From: Dermatophagoides farinae
Lineage: Eukaryota; Arthropoda; Arachnida; Sarcoptiformes; Pyroglyphidae
DNA: 64,000 nt
NCBI RefSeq assembly: GCF_024713945.1
Contig: NC_134685.1
Span: forward strand, 930,001 to 994,000
Direction: 5' to 3'
A program made the position numbers and the translations under genes. A model generated the notes under the pieces. The model was not told the DNA's origin. It made no database searches and was given only the letters and a program-made list of their open reading frames with translations. Every line of letters begins with the position of its first letter. The stretch's first letter is position 1. This document shows positions 10,969-24,362 of the stretch, one piece after another.

Positions 10969-11135
10969 TGATAATCGATAAAATCGAATCGCGTGGCAAA
11001 ACAAAACAAAACTGATTTACACACACACACTGTGATTAATTAATTTCATTTCTTTGTATCTCTCTCCAAATCTTTGTATTTATTATTATTTTTTTTTCGT
11101 TTTTTTTCCACATCATCATCAATAAAATTGACCAT

Positions 11136-12623
11136 TTAAAATGATGATTTAGTTGTATGATTCGTTGGATAATAACGATTATTATTATTGTTATTGAATA
11201 CTAATCGATTAGATTTGGTCAAATGAAATAATCGTTTTGTTGATTTTAAATTATTTTTCATTTTTTTATAATTATTATCACTTTCAGTCCATAGAAATAA
11301 TGCTGTACCAATCAATGCCATAATGATGATGAATATACAACCGGTTATTAGAAATGAATTGTTTGTTTTTCGATTTATAGCTTCATGGAAATATTTCATG
11401 GTTGTCGATTCTTTTTTGTCATCATCATTATCATTATCATTATTTTTGATTGTCATTTCTGGCTCTTCTTCTGTGCTTTGCATTGAAATTTCATAACCGA
11501 TATCCATTGGACACATAGTGGTGGTGGTGGTGGCGATGGTCGTTTGATGATGTTCGGTGGTGGCACTACTACTGCTGTTGATGTGGAAATTTTTCTTGGT
11601 CGTCCATCCACCATTTGCATAAATAGTCGTCGGTGTTGTCATTTCTGTACTACTCTCGGCAGCTATATCATAGATACAGATGAAAAAATTGTATGTAGTT
11701 CGAATTTCGATCGAAAATTGCTTTCCATACTCGCTAAGAATTTGTGAATTAATTTGCCAGATTTTTTGATTCATTTTCGATATCAAATAGAGACGATTAG
11801 TGATAACAAATCCATAATCAAATTGCATTAATCGGTCATTTTCTTTTATATCATGATAATTTGATTGACACGGTTTTTGACTTAATTCTAAAAAATTTTT
11901 CTTCCGTTTCATCATACAAATGTATCCGATTGTTTCATTTAGTTGAAAATTTTGCAACACAAAATTTCTTGGATCGTCATCCAATTTTGATGTGAAAACC
12001 AATACTCTATCAGCCGTATTGATCAGGATAACACGTGAAAATTTTATCGGACAATTTTGATTGTAAATACAATTTCTCATATCACCAACAATTAAATTTC
12101 CATTCGATTTATAATGATAACCATATTGATAATTATTTACAATGAATCGATAAATAAAAGCGAATAATAATGTTCCATTGACGTGATCGGAATGATGGCT
12201 GGCTACCACAAGTGCCATATTCACTGCAATATGAAAATCATGTTCTTGTAGAAAATTTGCTAATGATAAATCAATTTCTGATAATTTATATTGACTGCCA
12301 TCGGATAGTTTTATATGAATCGATTGACCATCGAGGATAATGTGTTTGGATTGATCGAAATAGACAATAACTTTGATCACATTATTATCATCAATGATAA
12401 ATTGATACAATTTATTATCATAAAATGATAATCCAATTGTTTGATTCAGAAATTCTGTTCCACATTTGATTGAACGTGATGTATTATGCAGACCATGACC
12501 ACATGATGATAATGACCATCCATAAGAAGTTTTCGATGGAAATATATGATATTTAAGTTGTGATTCAACGATGGTGGTAACCATCATTATAAAAGTGAAG
12601 AATTTTAACCATTTAGCAAACAT
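11136..12623 (-). CDS. Unknown single-pass membrane protein, tandem copy A
   Basis: Intronless, 495 residues from the ATG at 12623 (MFAKWLKFFTFIMMVTTIVES, a convincing signal peptide). The frame is open further upstream without an ATG. An ectodomain of about 300 residues carries several cysteines and N-glycosylation sites (for example NQT, NGT, NET). A Ser/Thr-rich stalk follows, then one membrane segment (SFLITGCIFIIIMALIGTALFLW) and a basic Asn-rich cytoplasmic tail. It is clearly paralogous to the next gene: shared blocks include the GLSFY/GFSFY motif, VIVYFDQSK, YGYHY, VGDMRNC, FVLQNFQLN and NDRL-Q-DYGFV. I do not recognise the family. By layout it is a type I cell-surface protein; ligand or function is unknown. 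Confidence 0.85.
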   Translation of the reverse strand: MFAKWLKFFTFIMMVTTIVESQLKYHIFPSKTSYGWSLSSCGHGLHNTSRSIKCGTEFLNQTIGLSFYDNKLYQFIIDDNNVIKVIVYFDQSKHIILDGQSIHIKLSDGSQYKLSEIDLSLANFLQEHDFHIAVNMALVVASHHSDHVNGTLLFAFIYRFIVNNYQYGYHYKSNGNLIVGDMRNCIYNQNCPIKFSRVILINTADRVLVFTSKLDDDPRNFVLQNFQLNETIGYICMMKRKKNFLELSQKPCQSNYHDIKENDRLMQFDYGFVITNRLYLISKMNQKIWQINSQILSEYGKQFSIEIRTTYNFFICIYDIAAESSTEMTTPTTIYANGGWTTKKNFHINSSSSATTEHHQTTIATTTTTMCPMDIGYEISMQSTEEEPEMTIKNNDNDNDDDKKESTTMKYFHEAINRKTNNSFLITGCIFIIIMALIGTALFLWTESDNNYKKMKNNLKSTKRLFHLTKSNRLVFNNNNNNRYYPTNHTTKSSF

Positions 12624-12811
12624 TTTTTTTCTCCTTCCGAATAATAAGAATTTCTTGTCGATATAAAAGAAAATGTTGAATATTTGCAATTTAAATCCAT
12701 ATTTTTTTAAGAATTCACCAAATTAATTAATTTGATTATACAATTAAAACAATCGAAAAAAATTATTCATTCAACATTCGAATTGATAACAACAACATTG
12801 ATAGACTACAC

Positions 12812-12819
12812 TATCGATA
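12812..12819. promoter_or_regulatory. TATCGATA (DRE-like) upstream of copy A
   Basis: Perfect palindrome TATCGATA, the core of the Drosophila DREF-binding element, 189 bp upstream of the copy A start codon. A matching element lies upstream of copy B. The motif also occurs by chance elsewhere in the window (for example 1004-1011 and 3349-3356), so function is inferred only from matched placement. Confidence 0.35.
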
Positions 12820-12845
12820 CTATCGAAAAAAAAATTCATTTATTT

Positions 12846-14297
12846 TTATTTAATAATTGTTGATGAATCTGTCGAACGAATTGTTGGATAACGATATAAT
12901 TTAGTCGATGATAATGATTGTTTCTCATTCTTTGAATGTAATAATCGTTTTTTCTGTTTTCTATTTACATTATTAATTTTATCACCATAATGATGATTTT
13001 GTTGTTGTTCACGTGTTTTTTCTTCACCACCAATCGTTAATTGTTTTTCGTCTTGTTGTTTTTGTTGTTGTTGTTGTGTTTTTTTTTCATTAGTAATCAT
13101 CAAATTATTTTTTCTATATTTATGTTTAGTCCAAAAGAATAACAATGTGCCCATGAATACTAGAAATGTGAACAGTATACATCCAATTATTAGCAAGGAA
13201 TTATTGTTGCCCGTTTGATCGATTATCGTTTGATGGTCAGTACTGTTGTTGTTGTTGATCGGAAAATATTTCTGAGTCGTCGATTCTTTTGTTTCATCAA
13301 CTGTCGTTTTGGTCATTTCTGTGCTTTCAATTTCATCACCTAAACCGGGTGAACAGATGAAAAAATCAGACATTTTTCGTATATTGAATCCAAATCGTTT
13401 TCCATGATCACTAAGAATTCGTGAATCAATTTGCCAGATTTCGGTATTAATTTTCGATATCAAATACAGGTAATTATTGTGAACAAATCCATAATCAATT
13501 TGTATTAATCGATCATTTTCATCTAGATTATGATATTTTGAATGACATGGTTCTTTAGTCAATTGTAAATGATTATCCAGCTTGTTTACCATGCAAACAT
13601 ATCCAATCGTATGATTAAGTTGAAAATTTTGCAATACAAATTTCTTTGAATCCTGATTCATTTTCGATGTAAAAATGAATATTCCATCTGATACTGTATT
13701 GATCATGATCACACGTGCAAATGTAATCGGACAATTTGGATTGAACACACAATTACGCATATCACCAACGGTTAAATTTCTATATGGACCATAATGATAA
13801 CCATAACTATAATAGGTATCCGAGATACGATAAAGAAAAGCAAATAATGTTTTATTTGCATGTGATACCAATGACATTTCCTGTACAGTTCGTTGATCAT
13901 ATCGTCGTAAATATTTTGCTATTGATTCATCAATTTCAGCCAATCCGTATTGATAACCATTCAATAGATTTACATGAATAAATGATGATTGCTGTTCATC
14001 ATCATTGACAATGTATTTGGATTGATCAAAATAAACAATGACTTTAATTTCACTACCAGCAATAAATTGAAACAAATTATTGCCATAAAACGAAAATCCA
14101 ATCGTTCGATCTAGATATTCTAATCCACAATCAATTGTTGAATTAATATTTTGATCAAATGATAATGGCCATTCATGTGAAACATTGGAATTATTTAGAT
14201 CAAATACGGTACGCGATTCGATAAACTTGATGATGGTGGTGATCAATAAAAAATAACATGAAAATTTCATCATTGCGAACCATTTGAAAAGAAACAT
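12846..14297 (-). CDS. Unknown single-pass membrane protein, tandem copy B
   Basis: Intronless, 483 residues, same architecture as its neighbour: signal peptide (MMKFSCYFLLITTIIKFIES within the first 28 residues), a cysteine-containing ectodomain with the shared blocks DRTIGFSFYGNNLFQF, VIVYFDQSKYI, YGYHYGP, VGDMRNCVFNPNCP, FVLQNFQLNHTIGYVC and NDRLIQIDYGFV, a Thr-rich stalk, one membrane segment (LLIIGCILFTFLVFMGTLLFFW) and a cytoplasmic tail rich in Gln and Lys. Same strand as copy A and 222 bp from it, so this is a tandem duplication; divergence of stalk and tail against conservation of the ectodomain suggests an old duplication under constraint. Function not recognised. Confidence 0.85.
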   Translation of the reverse strand: MFLFKWFAMMKFSCYFLLITTIIKFIESRTVFDLNNSNVSHEWPLSFDQNINSTIDCGLEYLDRTIGFSFYGNNLFQFIAGSEIKVIVYFDQSKYIVNDDEQQSSFIHVNLLNGYQYGLAEIDESIAKYLRRYDQRTVQEMSLVSHANKTLFAFLYRISDTYYSYGYHYGPYRNLTVGDMRNCVFNPNCPITFARVIMINTVSDGIFIFTSKMNQDSKKFVLQNFQLNHTIGYVCMVNKLDNHLQLTKEPCHSKYHNLDENDRLIQIDYGFVHNNYLYLISKINTEIWQIDSRILSDHGKRFGFNIRKMSDFFICSPGLGDEIESTEMTKTTVDETKESTTQKYFPINNNNSTDHQTIIDQTGNNNSLLIIGCILFTFLVFMGTLLFFWTKHKYRKNNLMITNEKKTQQQQQKQQDEKQLTIGGEEKTREQQQNHHYGDKINNVNRKQKKRLLHSKNEKQSLSSTKLYRYPTIRSTDSSTIIK

Positions 14298-15400
14298 TTT
14301 TTTCTCACTCGAAACTTGCTAATAAAAACTGTTGAGAAAAAATTCTAAATTTAAATCAGAATTTTTTCTCTTTCTCTCTCGTAAATTAATTTATTGAATT
14401 TAATAACTTGAAATTAATTTGTTATAATTTGGAATGAAACAAAAAAAAAATTTATTCATCCATTTCCTTTCGATAAAAGTGATGATCTACTACTATCGAT
14501 AGTGAATGAAATTTTTTTTTTTTTTTTGTGAAACCATCGAACATCGAACATGCGCCCATCACTGTAAACTCGAAATGTTGGAAGGTATATGTGATGTGTT
14601 GTCGGTGTTTTTTCAATGTTTATATTCAATTACAGATTCATCTGCTGTAAAAGGCAAAAATTGTCAAAAAAAAATTTTTTTTTTCTGATTTTTGTCTGAT
14701 TCATCAAATCTTTTCCATCATTTCATCATGAATCAACAGAATAATATCAATGCAAAATTTATGCAAAAATCAATAATTCATTCACCTTTGTCATTAAAAG
14801 TAGTAGTGGCATTCATATGAATTTTTTATTTCATTTCAAATTATCATGTCATCATTTTGATTTTTCATTCATTCATTCATTCATTCGAATAATCAACGTT
14901 TCTGCTACAGAAAACAAAAAAAAATCCATCAAATTTCTAATCTAGGTATTGCTGATGTGATTATTTATGAAAAAAAACCAAGAGCAAAATAAATAAATCG
15001 TATATATGTGCTGTAGCACCATATAGGAGTTTGTTTATATGATAATAAGCTTACCACCATATACACAAAAATCTATTATTTATCATCGTCATCATCATCA
15101 GTGATTTAAATTGGCAAACAACAACATTGCCTGTATTCATATACTCACTCGTTTGTGGTAGTTTTATGTTTGCATTTGTTTGTTTGTCAATTGCACACCA
15201 TTTGATACATTGAAATCAAACAACAACAACAACAACAACAAAAAATATCAACTGAATCATCGTACAAAATTTTCTTTTTTTTCCTATTGATGGTTAAAAT
15301 ATTTTAATCGATTACTACTGTTCGATATAAATCAATCTCAAGTTTTGAAAATTTTTGAACTTTTCATTTCATCTGAAATTTGACTAGAAGAAAAAAAAAT
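14298..15400. other. Shared 5' region of copy B and SCAMP
   Basis: Head-to-head spacer of about 1.1 kb. It holds the TATCGATA at 14494-14501, T-runs at 14513-14527 and 14670-14683, a short ATTC repeat near 14865-14885, and CAA repeats at 15220-15240. No coding frame is supported; the sequence from about 15300 to 15400 is probably the SCAMP leader. Confidence 0.5.
14494..14501. promoter_or_regulatory. TATCGATA (DRE-like) upstream of copy B
   Basis: Same palindrome as at 12812-12819, here 197 bp upstream of the copy B start codon, in a similar local context (CTAC followed shortly by ACTATCGATA in both). Confidence 0.35.
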
Positions 15401-16873
15401 ATGTCAACCTATAATTTTGAAAATGATCCATTTGCTGTAAGGCGTTTCTTTATATTGTTTTTTTTTTGGGTTTCTATAGTTCTTTGTTCACTTGTTTTTT
15501 TTCAGGATCCAGCAATAACAGCTGCAGCCAATTCTGGACAAAGAAATTCCAATAACAATGCAATATCAGCCGCTTCTGATGCATTCGATTATAATCCATT
15601 TGCAAATCAACCGACAGTAACGACTACAGCAACAACAACAACCGCTACGAATGTGGATCCATTTTCACCAACATTAGAAACAGCACCGGCTTCAACAGCA
15701 ATCACATCACCAACTACAGCCATATTAAGTCCTACAAATGTTAATTTATCATATAATAATCCACCACAACAGCAACCAACAAATTCATCATCATCATCAT
15801 CAAACAATATAACAGCTGAACAGCTTAGACAACGTCAAGAAGAATTGGATCGTAAAGCAGCCGAATTGGCAGCAAGAGAAGCTGAACTTCATCGTGCACA
15901 ACGTTTGAATACAAGAGAGAATAATTTTCCACCATTACCAAGTTTTTTTCCATGTCAACCATGTTTTTATCAAGATATTAATGTTGAGATTGAAATTAAT
16001 TTTCAGAATATCGTACGTCAAGTTTATCAATTATGGATGTGTAAGTTATAATCGTTTTGTGTGTGTATATGCGTTTATTCATTTTTTCTTTGAAAACAAG
16101 TCTATATCATAGCTTTGTTGGTCAATTTTATTGGATGTTTATTTGCATTCATCGAAGGTATACCGGAAAGTGCAGGAATGTTTAGTTTTTCATTGGTTAC
16201 CATTGTGTTGTTTACACCATTATCATTCATCTGTTGGTTTCGACCATTATACAAGGCTTTCCGGTTCGTTTTTGTTTTTCGATGCTAATATTTCATGCTA
16301 ATTTTTTTTTCTTCACACACAGAGATGATAGCTCGTTCAATTTTATGATTTTCTTTTTTGTTTTTTTCTGTCAATTGGTTCTATCATCTGTTTGGGCTTT
16401 AGGATTACCTGGTTCTGGTGGAATGTAAGTTTTTTCTATTTTATTTTTTTTATTTTATTTTGTCATTGAAAAATTATTTTTCAATTACAGTGGCCTAATT
16501 CAAACATTGAAATATTTTTCAACATCTGGAATATCTGGCTGGTTTCGTATAATTTGTTTATTATGTACGTTTGTTCTATCCTGTTATGCTTTGGCATCGG
16601 TTTATATTCTAATCAAGGTTTGTTATTGATTTTTTTTATTGTCTTGAAATTATTTTTGAATTTCAAATTTAGGTACATGGTATTTATCATAAAAGCGATC
16701 TTAGTATCCAAAAAGCACAGGCTGAATTCACTTCAAGAGTGATGAGTAATGAACGTGTACAACAAATGGCAACAAATGCAGCACAACAAGCTGCAAGACA
16801 AGCAATGAATCAGGCATTCAATCCACAACAACAACAACAACAACAATCTGAAGGTGGTGGATTTCGTTATTGA
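15401..16873 (+). CDS. SCAMP: Secretory carrier-associated membrane protein, 6 exons
   Basis: Exons 15401-15436, 15506-16040, 16101-16263, 16323-16424, 16491-16617 and 16673-16873, giving 387 residues with a consistent frame. The N-terminus has NPF-type endocytic motifs ([14 protein letters not shown]), then a Gln-rich coiled coil ([29 protein letters not shown]) and the family block [19 protein letters not shown]. Four membrane segments follow, including the highly conserved [11 protein letters not shown] cytosolic loop between segments 2 and 3. SCAMPs recycle between trans-Golgi, endosomes and plasma membrane. Intron 1 (69 nt) is stop-free and in frame, so intron retention would insert a hydrophobic stretch near the N-terminus; the GCTG-GTAAGG type donor and CAG acceptor make splicing the better reading. 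Which vertebrate SCAMP is closest is not decided. Confidence 0.93.
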
Positions 16874-17065
16874 AAAAAAAAATTCGTTAAAATCATAATT
16901 ATGTAACATATTGAAATTGAATTAATATATTGTGTATTTCTGTGTGTGTGTGTGTTATGATTGCTTTCTCTTTTCAAGAATCATAAAAAATATAATAATA
17001 TTGGTTTCTTTTCAAGAAAAAAAAATTTTAAAAAATCATCCAATAATAAAATATATAATAAATCA

Positions 17066-19541
17066 TCATTGTTTCAATAACATTGTTTTAAAATCTTCTC
17101 CATTACAGGAATGTATCAACATTAAATTATGGACATTCTCCTTATTCAAGCCACTACTATTCACATCTTTAGGATTTGAATTGTTCATTGTTCGTTCGAA
17201 TAGTAAAAATCCAAATGTAATCTGATAGGATTTTTGCAATCGATAAACATTCGATTCTATATGTGGATGTATAAGATGCATATCGAATGGATCAATATTT
17301 GATTCCAATTCAGCCATCAATGCATTGATTGGTTCAAGATATTCACGTCGAAGTTGATCATCATGTTTGGTTTGAATGAACAATTTTTTCAAAAAGAATA
17401 GATCAAAATATAATTGTATTGAAATGATTTGTTTGGGTGATTTTAAAACGGGATCCATTAGTTTTGCCATAAGCTTCAAGGCATCACCGTAAAGTTTCAT
17501 TATATGACGACCGATTAGATGAAGAATATTGATCAATACTTGTCTAGTGACCATGTGAGCACAAAATCGATTAATATCATTAGAAATATCATGTAAAACT
17601 TGATATGTTTCCAATGATAATTGTATTGGTACTTCAATAATCGTTTTAGATTGATCCTCTTGATCATTTGAAATGGTAATTGTTTCCCATAGGGAAAAAT
17701 TCTTTAAAAATTGACTCAAATCAACAAATGACGTTGGATCAATACGGCTAAAATGTTCAGTGATAGTAAGATCGAACAGATTTTGTAGATAAGATTCATT
17801 CATCTGTCGAAGTTCGGATGAAATTTGTTTCCAACTAAGGCCATTCGTTTGTTGTTGATCACAGATTGAGAATATTTGACTAATTGATGGACATAAATCT
17901 GGTATTCGTTGGAATAGGACGGCACAAAAAAGTAGTAATGATTTTTGTCTTTTATCATTAACAGAATCAATTTGAATCTGAAGTGAACGAAGAAATTCAG
18001 CAATACTAGAATAAATTCGAATCAAAAAGGTTTGATGACTACGTTTGAATATGATAATATCTTCATAAAAAATAGATAATCTTTGGTTGATCATGTCGCA
18101 TGTTTTTTGCACTAGACCATTAAAATCATTTATTCGTTGTGGTTGATTCGGTTCTTTCCAAACAAATTCAACAATATTCAGTTCACAATTCAACAAATTT
18201 TGTTCAATCATCGGTAATGATGTAATGAATGTCGTTTGAATGTATTTCAATTCAATTTCAGTAATTTCATACACTCTTGTTTCGAATGCAGCCATAAACC
18301 ATTCGTTCCAAATGGATTGATTGACATCGACAATGGGCAAATTTTCCAATTTTGAATTTTCCATTAGCCATTGTTCGACAGAAGTTATTTCTTCGAATAA
18401 CTCACGAATCGATCCAACAGATTTGAATTTTTGTTCAATTTTTTCATAAAATCTTGTCTTAATTGTTTGTATCCATTGAACAAGAGATGCTTTATCGAAA
18501 ATAAACTTTTCATCCAAATCGATAGCAATTGAATCGTTTATGGTATAAAATAATAACTTTTCAGGCCATCGTATTCGCTGTACATGACTAGCTTGAATCA
18601 ATTCGCTGACATGATTTGTCTTGCAAATTTCTTTTAAATGATTTTGGAGAGTACAATCCTGTGGTTCATCACTATCCGATTGATGATGAAATATTTTTGC
18701 ACATTTTATCGTATTACAGGTAATATTCAATATACGTTGAATCAATATGGAAATTCGATCTGTCTCGTTGATTATTGTATCAATATTATTGGCTTGATTG
18801 TTGAGAAAATCTTCAATAATTTTGTTTGTTGAACAATTTTTCAATATTTTCAAATATGAAAATTTACAAGCAAATTTATCCAAATCAATCTCATTCTCCA
18901 ATGATTGATCGGCAATCTGTTGCCAACAATTGCGAATTATTTGTGATTTTAGATTATGAATCGAATATAATTGTTGTGAACAAATATCTGAACATTGAAA
19001 TGATTGTTGATCAGCCAAGTATTGTACAATACGATCACCATAATAACTACTATAAGTGGCAAGAAGAAAGTTTTCTTGATGTAAAAAATTCCATATTTGC
19101 AATGGTAGATCGAATAAAAACTTGCATACGGTTGCATTGGCAAAATAGTTTGCATTTAGCTGAAATTTTTCATGTTTTTGTTCAACAATGACCGGCCGCT
19201 GACCATCTTTATTATCCAGGACAGTTGTCGATAACTTTTTCAACGAACCAATCAATTGATTGATGGAGCTATTCATATTACCGAATGAATCGGTAGCACG
19301 AAATAATTCATTGTATCGTTCACTGTGGAAAAAAATTTATCATACAAAATATAAAAAAAACCAAAATCATCCAAATATCATACCCAATCAGTTGTTTTAA
19401 ATCATTCTGTTTTTTCTCTACATCATTTTTTAGCTTTTGTTGTACCAAAATTACATCGGAAACTAAATAATTACGAAAAAGATGATCAACATTTGTTGAT
19501 TCCATGATTTTGTTTTTGCCACATTCGAATGATTCATTCAT
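17066..19541 (-). CDS. COG1: Conserved oligomeric Golgi complex subunit 1
   Basis: Two exons on the minus strand, 19541-19384 and 19322-17066, giving up to 804 residues (human COG1 is 980). The N-terminal block LFRNYLVSDVILVQQKL, then EKKQNDLKQLIGERYNELFR and ATDSFGNMNSSINQL, matches the start of COG1 (LF...EI...L...IE.KKEELRQMVGERYRDLI.AADTI..M), and the intron falls inside GERY. The rest is helical with no motif I can name. COG1 is part of lobe A of the COG tether, which returns glycosylation enzymes within the Golgi. A second ATG at 19505 is an alternative start and fits the family length slightly better. Tail to tail with SCAMP (192 bp) and head to head with BiP. Confidence 0.85.
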
Positions 19542-20218
19542 TCAAAAACAATACTATTCGAATCTATTGTGACAAAATGGTCTGATCAATGTGTAAATAG
19601 TAATTTTAAAAATTATGGCTCCTTCTATTATTCACAAATCGAACCAAAATTATTCAATCCAGGTGAAAAATTCATAAATAAATTTTTTTATTGCAAAATA
19701 AAATAAAAAGAAATTCATGATAATAAAATCTTCCGGATAAAAAAAATTAATTCCAATCTAGATATATGAAAATGAAATTGTAACGAATTTGACCAATCAG
19801 CAATTGACGCGTTTGATAATGACGCGGCGGGTATAGAGCTCCTCGAACCGGTCGAATAGGCCGTCCAATTCATGTGTGTGTGTGTGTGTCTGTATTGAGT
19901 CAAGGGAAGCATGACATGAATGAATGAATGAATGCAACGCTTCAATTATACCACAACAACAATATATCTGAAACGTGTCCATATTCTGGTTATTTGATGG
20001 GGCGCGCATGACTGTGTCTGTATCTGTGTGTGTGTGATTAACGAATCAATTCTTGAATCATCTCATTTTTTTGACAAATTCATTCATCTTATCTTCTATA
20101 TTTATATTCTGTCTATTCATTTTGATTGTTTTTTTTGTGGTAATAAAAAAACTATTTTTCGATTGTAAATATTCTATAGAGACAGCGGTGATCAATCAAA
20201 TATTCTTTTAAAAAGAAA
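19542..20218. promoter_or_regulatory. Shared 5' region of COG1 and BiP with possible UPR elements
   Basis: Head-to-head spacer of 677 bp. From about 19790 to 20020 it is clearly more GC-rich than its surroundings and contains CCAAT at 19793-19797, TGACGCG at 19805-19811 and TGACGCGG at 19820-19827. TGACGCGG differs at one base from the XBP1/ATF6 element TGACGTGG, a family of sites expected at BiP promoters. A (GT)n tract is at 19872-19888. The regulatory reading is an inference; no single perfect ERSE (CCAAT-N9-CCACG) is seen. Confidence 0.4.
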
Positions 20219-22338
<2,120 letters not shown>

Positions 22339-24307
22339 TATTGATAAATAAATAAATAAATAACCAAATTCGATACATTTCAAAAAAAAAAATAGTTTTA
22401 CTTCAGTTTTCTTTCTTTCAAATTTTTTTTTCTACAATTCTCCATATATACTTATATAAAAATGTGTATTCTTCATGATTTTTGGTTTCATCCACAAATA
22501 CAAAATATAATTTGTATATTTATTCTATAAATGATGATGATGAAAAATTATTATTAAAATGCAAATATAAATATGAATCAACAATGATGGGAAATGAATT
22601 TTGAATCTATATAAATAAAAACATGGAAAGGATTCAAATTCGAATGTTTTGCATGCATGCATGCATATGTGTGTGTGTATGTTGAGATTCGAATCTATAG
22701 ATAAAGAGAAATAGAGAAAGTTTTGTTTTGAAAACAAAAAAAAAATTTTTCGTTTTCGTTTTTGTTCATGGATGATTATAAATGATGATGATGATGATCA
22801 TGATCATCATGATTATTGGCTACAATGTTTTCATTTACCCCATAAAAGACCTTTGTACTAATGGATGGACTATATGTAGACAAATGGCTTGGAGATATGG
22901 AATGAATGAATGAATTGGCCACACATTTACTTAGGAGATGATGAAGGTTATCATCATAATGAATTAATATGATGATTTTGATCCTATGGCTAGCCATTCC
23001 TGAATGTCGATGTTTTTGTTTTTGTTATTATTATTATTGTTGTTGTTGAGTTTATATATTCAAAATTCGAATGAGAAATAATAATAACAATAACATGGAC
23101 ATAGACGATCATCATAATCATCATTAACCTCCATTTCATTTGTTATGTCAATTGTTACAATGTTTATCATCATCAGCAACAAATTTTTTTTTTTACTAAC
23201 CAAAAATGGTCAATCAATTGATTCTATTTGAATTCAATATTTTCTATTCGTTGTTGTTGTCGTTGTTAGTAGATAAACCTTGGATACGCGTTTTTTACAT
23301 GGCCAAATAAAAATCAATTCGTTTGGTCACCTAGGTATCCATTAATGATGATGATTAATCCATTATGGGATAGGGACGGTCTATGGTAGAGAGACAAAAA
23401 AAAACATTTTTTTTAGGGATTAGATCGAAATAATATTTAATCCGTTACCATTGGTTTTGGTGATGATGATGAAGGTGGTCGTTGTTAATCGATCCTGTTG
23501 CATGTTGATCCAATCACATATTCATCATGTGAGCAAATAATTAGCAACAAAAAAAAAGAGACCCGAAACATAAAAAAAGGATATCGGGGCAAACGAAATC
23601 GAAATGTTTTTCATCATGATGATGATGATGGAATCTTCTACAAGTAGGACTAGAAAAACACATACAATTCCCCCCATTATCATCAACATTCGATATTGGC
23701 CCATTGGTTTGTCGGTATTTTTATCCAAAACATTTTTTTTTTTTTCGTTCATTCGTTTGTTCGCTGTCCAAAAGTTATTCGTCGTCGTCGTCGTCGTTAT
23801 CGTTGTCGATGTTGTTGTTGTTGTTGTTTTCATTATCGTCATTTTGATTCGTATCGGATTGGTAATCATAATATTTTGTTTCGTTTGCCATCATCATAAT
23901 CATTTGTTGCATGTTTGTATCAACATCATCATCATCATCATCATTTAGGATCGGCATTTTCTTGGTTGTCGAATTCGTTGATTGTCGAATGTTGCATCGA
24001 ATCGAATGTTGTTGCTTTTTTTTTGTTTTTCATATGCAAAGCGTGCCTTCGAATGTGTTTGAATTCACTGGTTGTTCGATCGAAATGTTTCGTCAAAATT
24101 ATACATCATCATAATCATCATCAAACCGAATTGATGCCTTGTTTAGGTGCATAAAGATTTTAATTTTTTTTTTTATTTTTCAATAACAAAATTTTTTCCT
24201 ACCTGATTTCTATTCTTCGGTGGTTGGCGTTTTTGTGTCGTCACATCATCAATCATCAAAAATCTGGATCAAATCAGCAGAAAATAGCCGGAAATAAATA
24301 ATAAACA
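22339..24307. other. Intergenic spacer between BiP and the forkhead gene
   Basis: About 2 kb. It begins with AATAAA repeats that probably serve as the BiP poly(A) signal, then GCATGCATGCATGCAT at 22651-22666, (GAT)n near 22782-22800, dense (GTC/GTT)n at 23776-23830 and (CAT)n at 23924-23944. Both strands have repeat-derived open frames only. Part of it may be the upstream regulatory region of the forkhead gene. Confidence 0.5.
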
Positions 24308-24362
24308 ATGATGAATGAATTAGAACCAAAATTTGCAAATCTTCTTGGTTTGAATACATCTG
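24308..24362 (+). CDS. Candidate first exon of the forkhead gene
   Basis: ATG at 24308 opens a frame reading MMNELEPKFANLLGLNTS that ends at a GTAGGT donor (24363) in phase 1. Joined to an acceptor at 24991 (ATCAG) it enters the forkhead frame correctly and gives a 536-residue protein. The forkhead frame itself contains no ATG before the DNA-binding domain, so some upstream exon is needed. The peptide has no known motif and other exons are possible; phase agreement alone has a one-in-three chance. Confidence 0.25.

Noticed and set aside
23525-24154. Several open frames on both strands in the BiP-forkhead spacer
   Set aside because: All derive from GTC/GTT and CAT repeats (Val, Cys, His or Thr runs).
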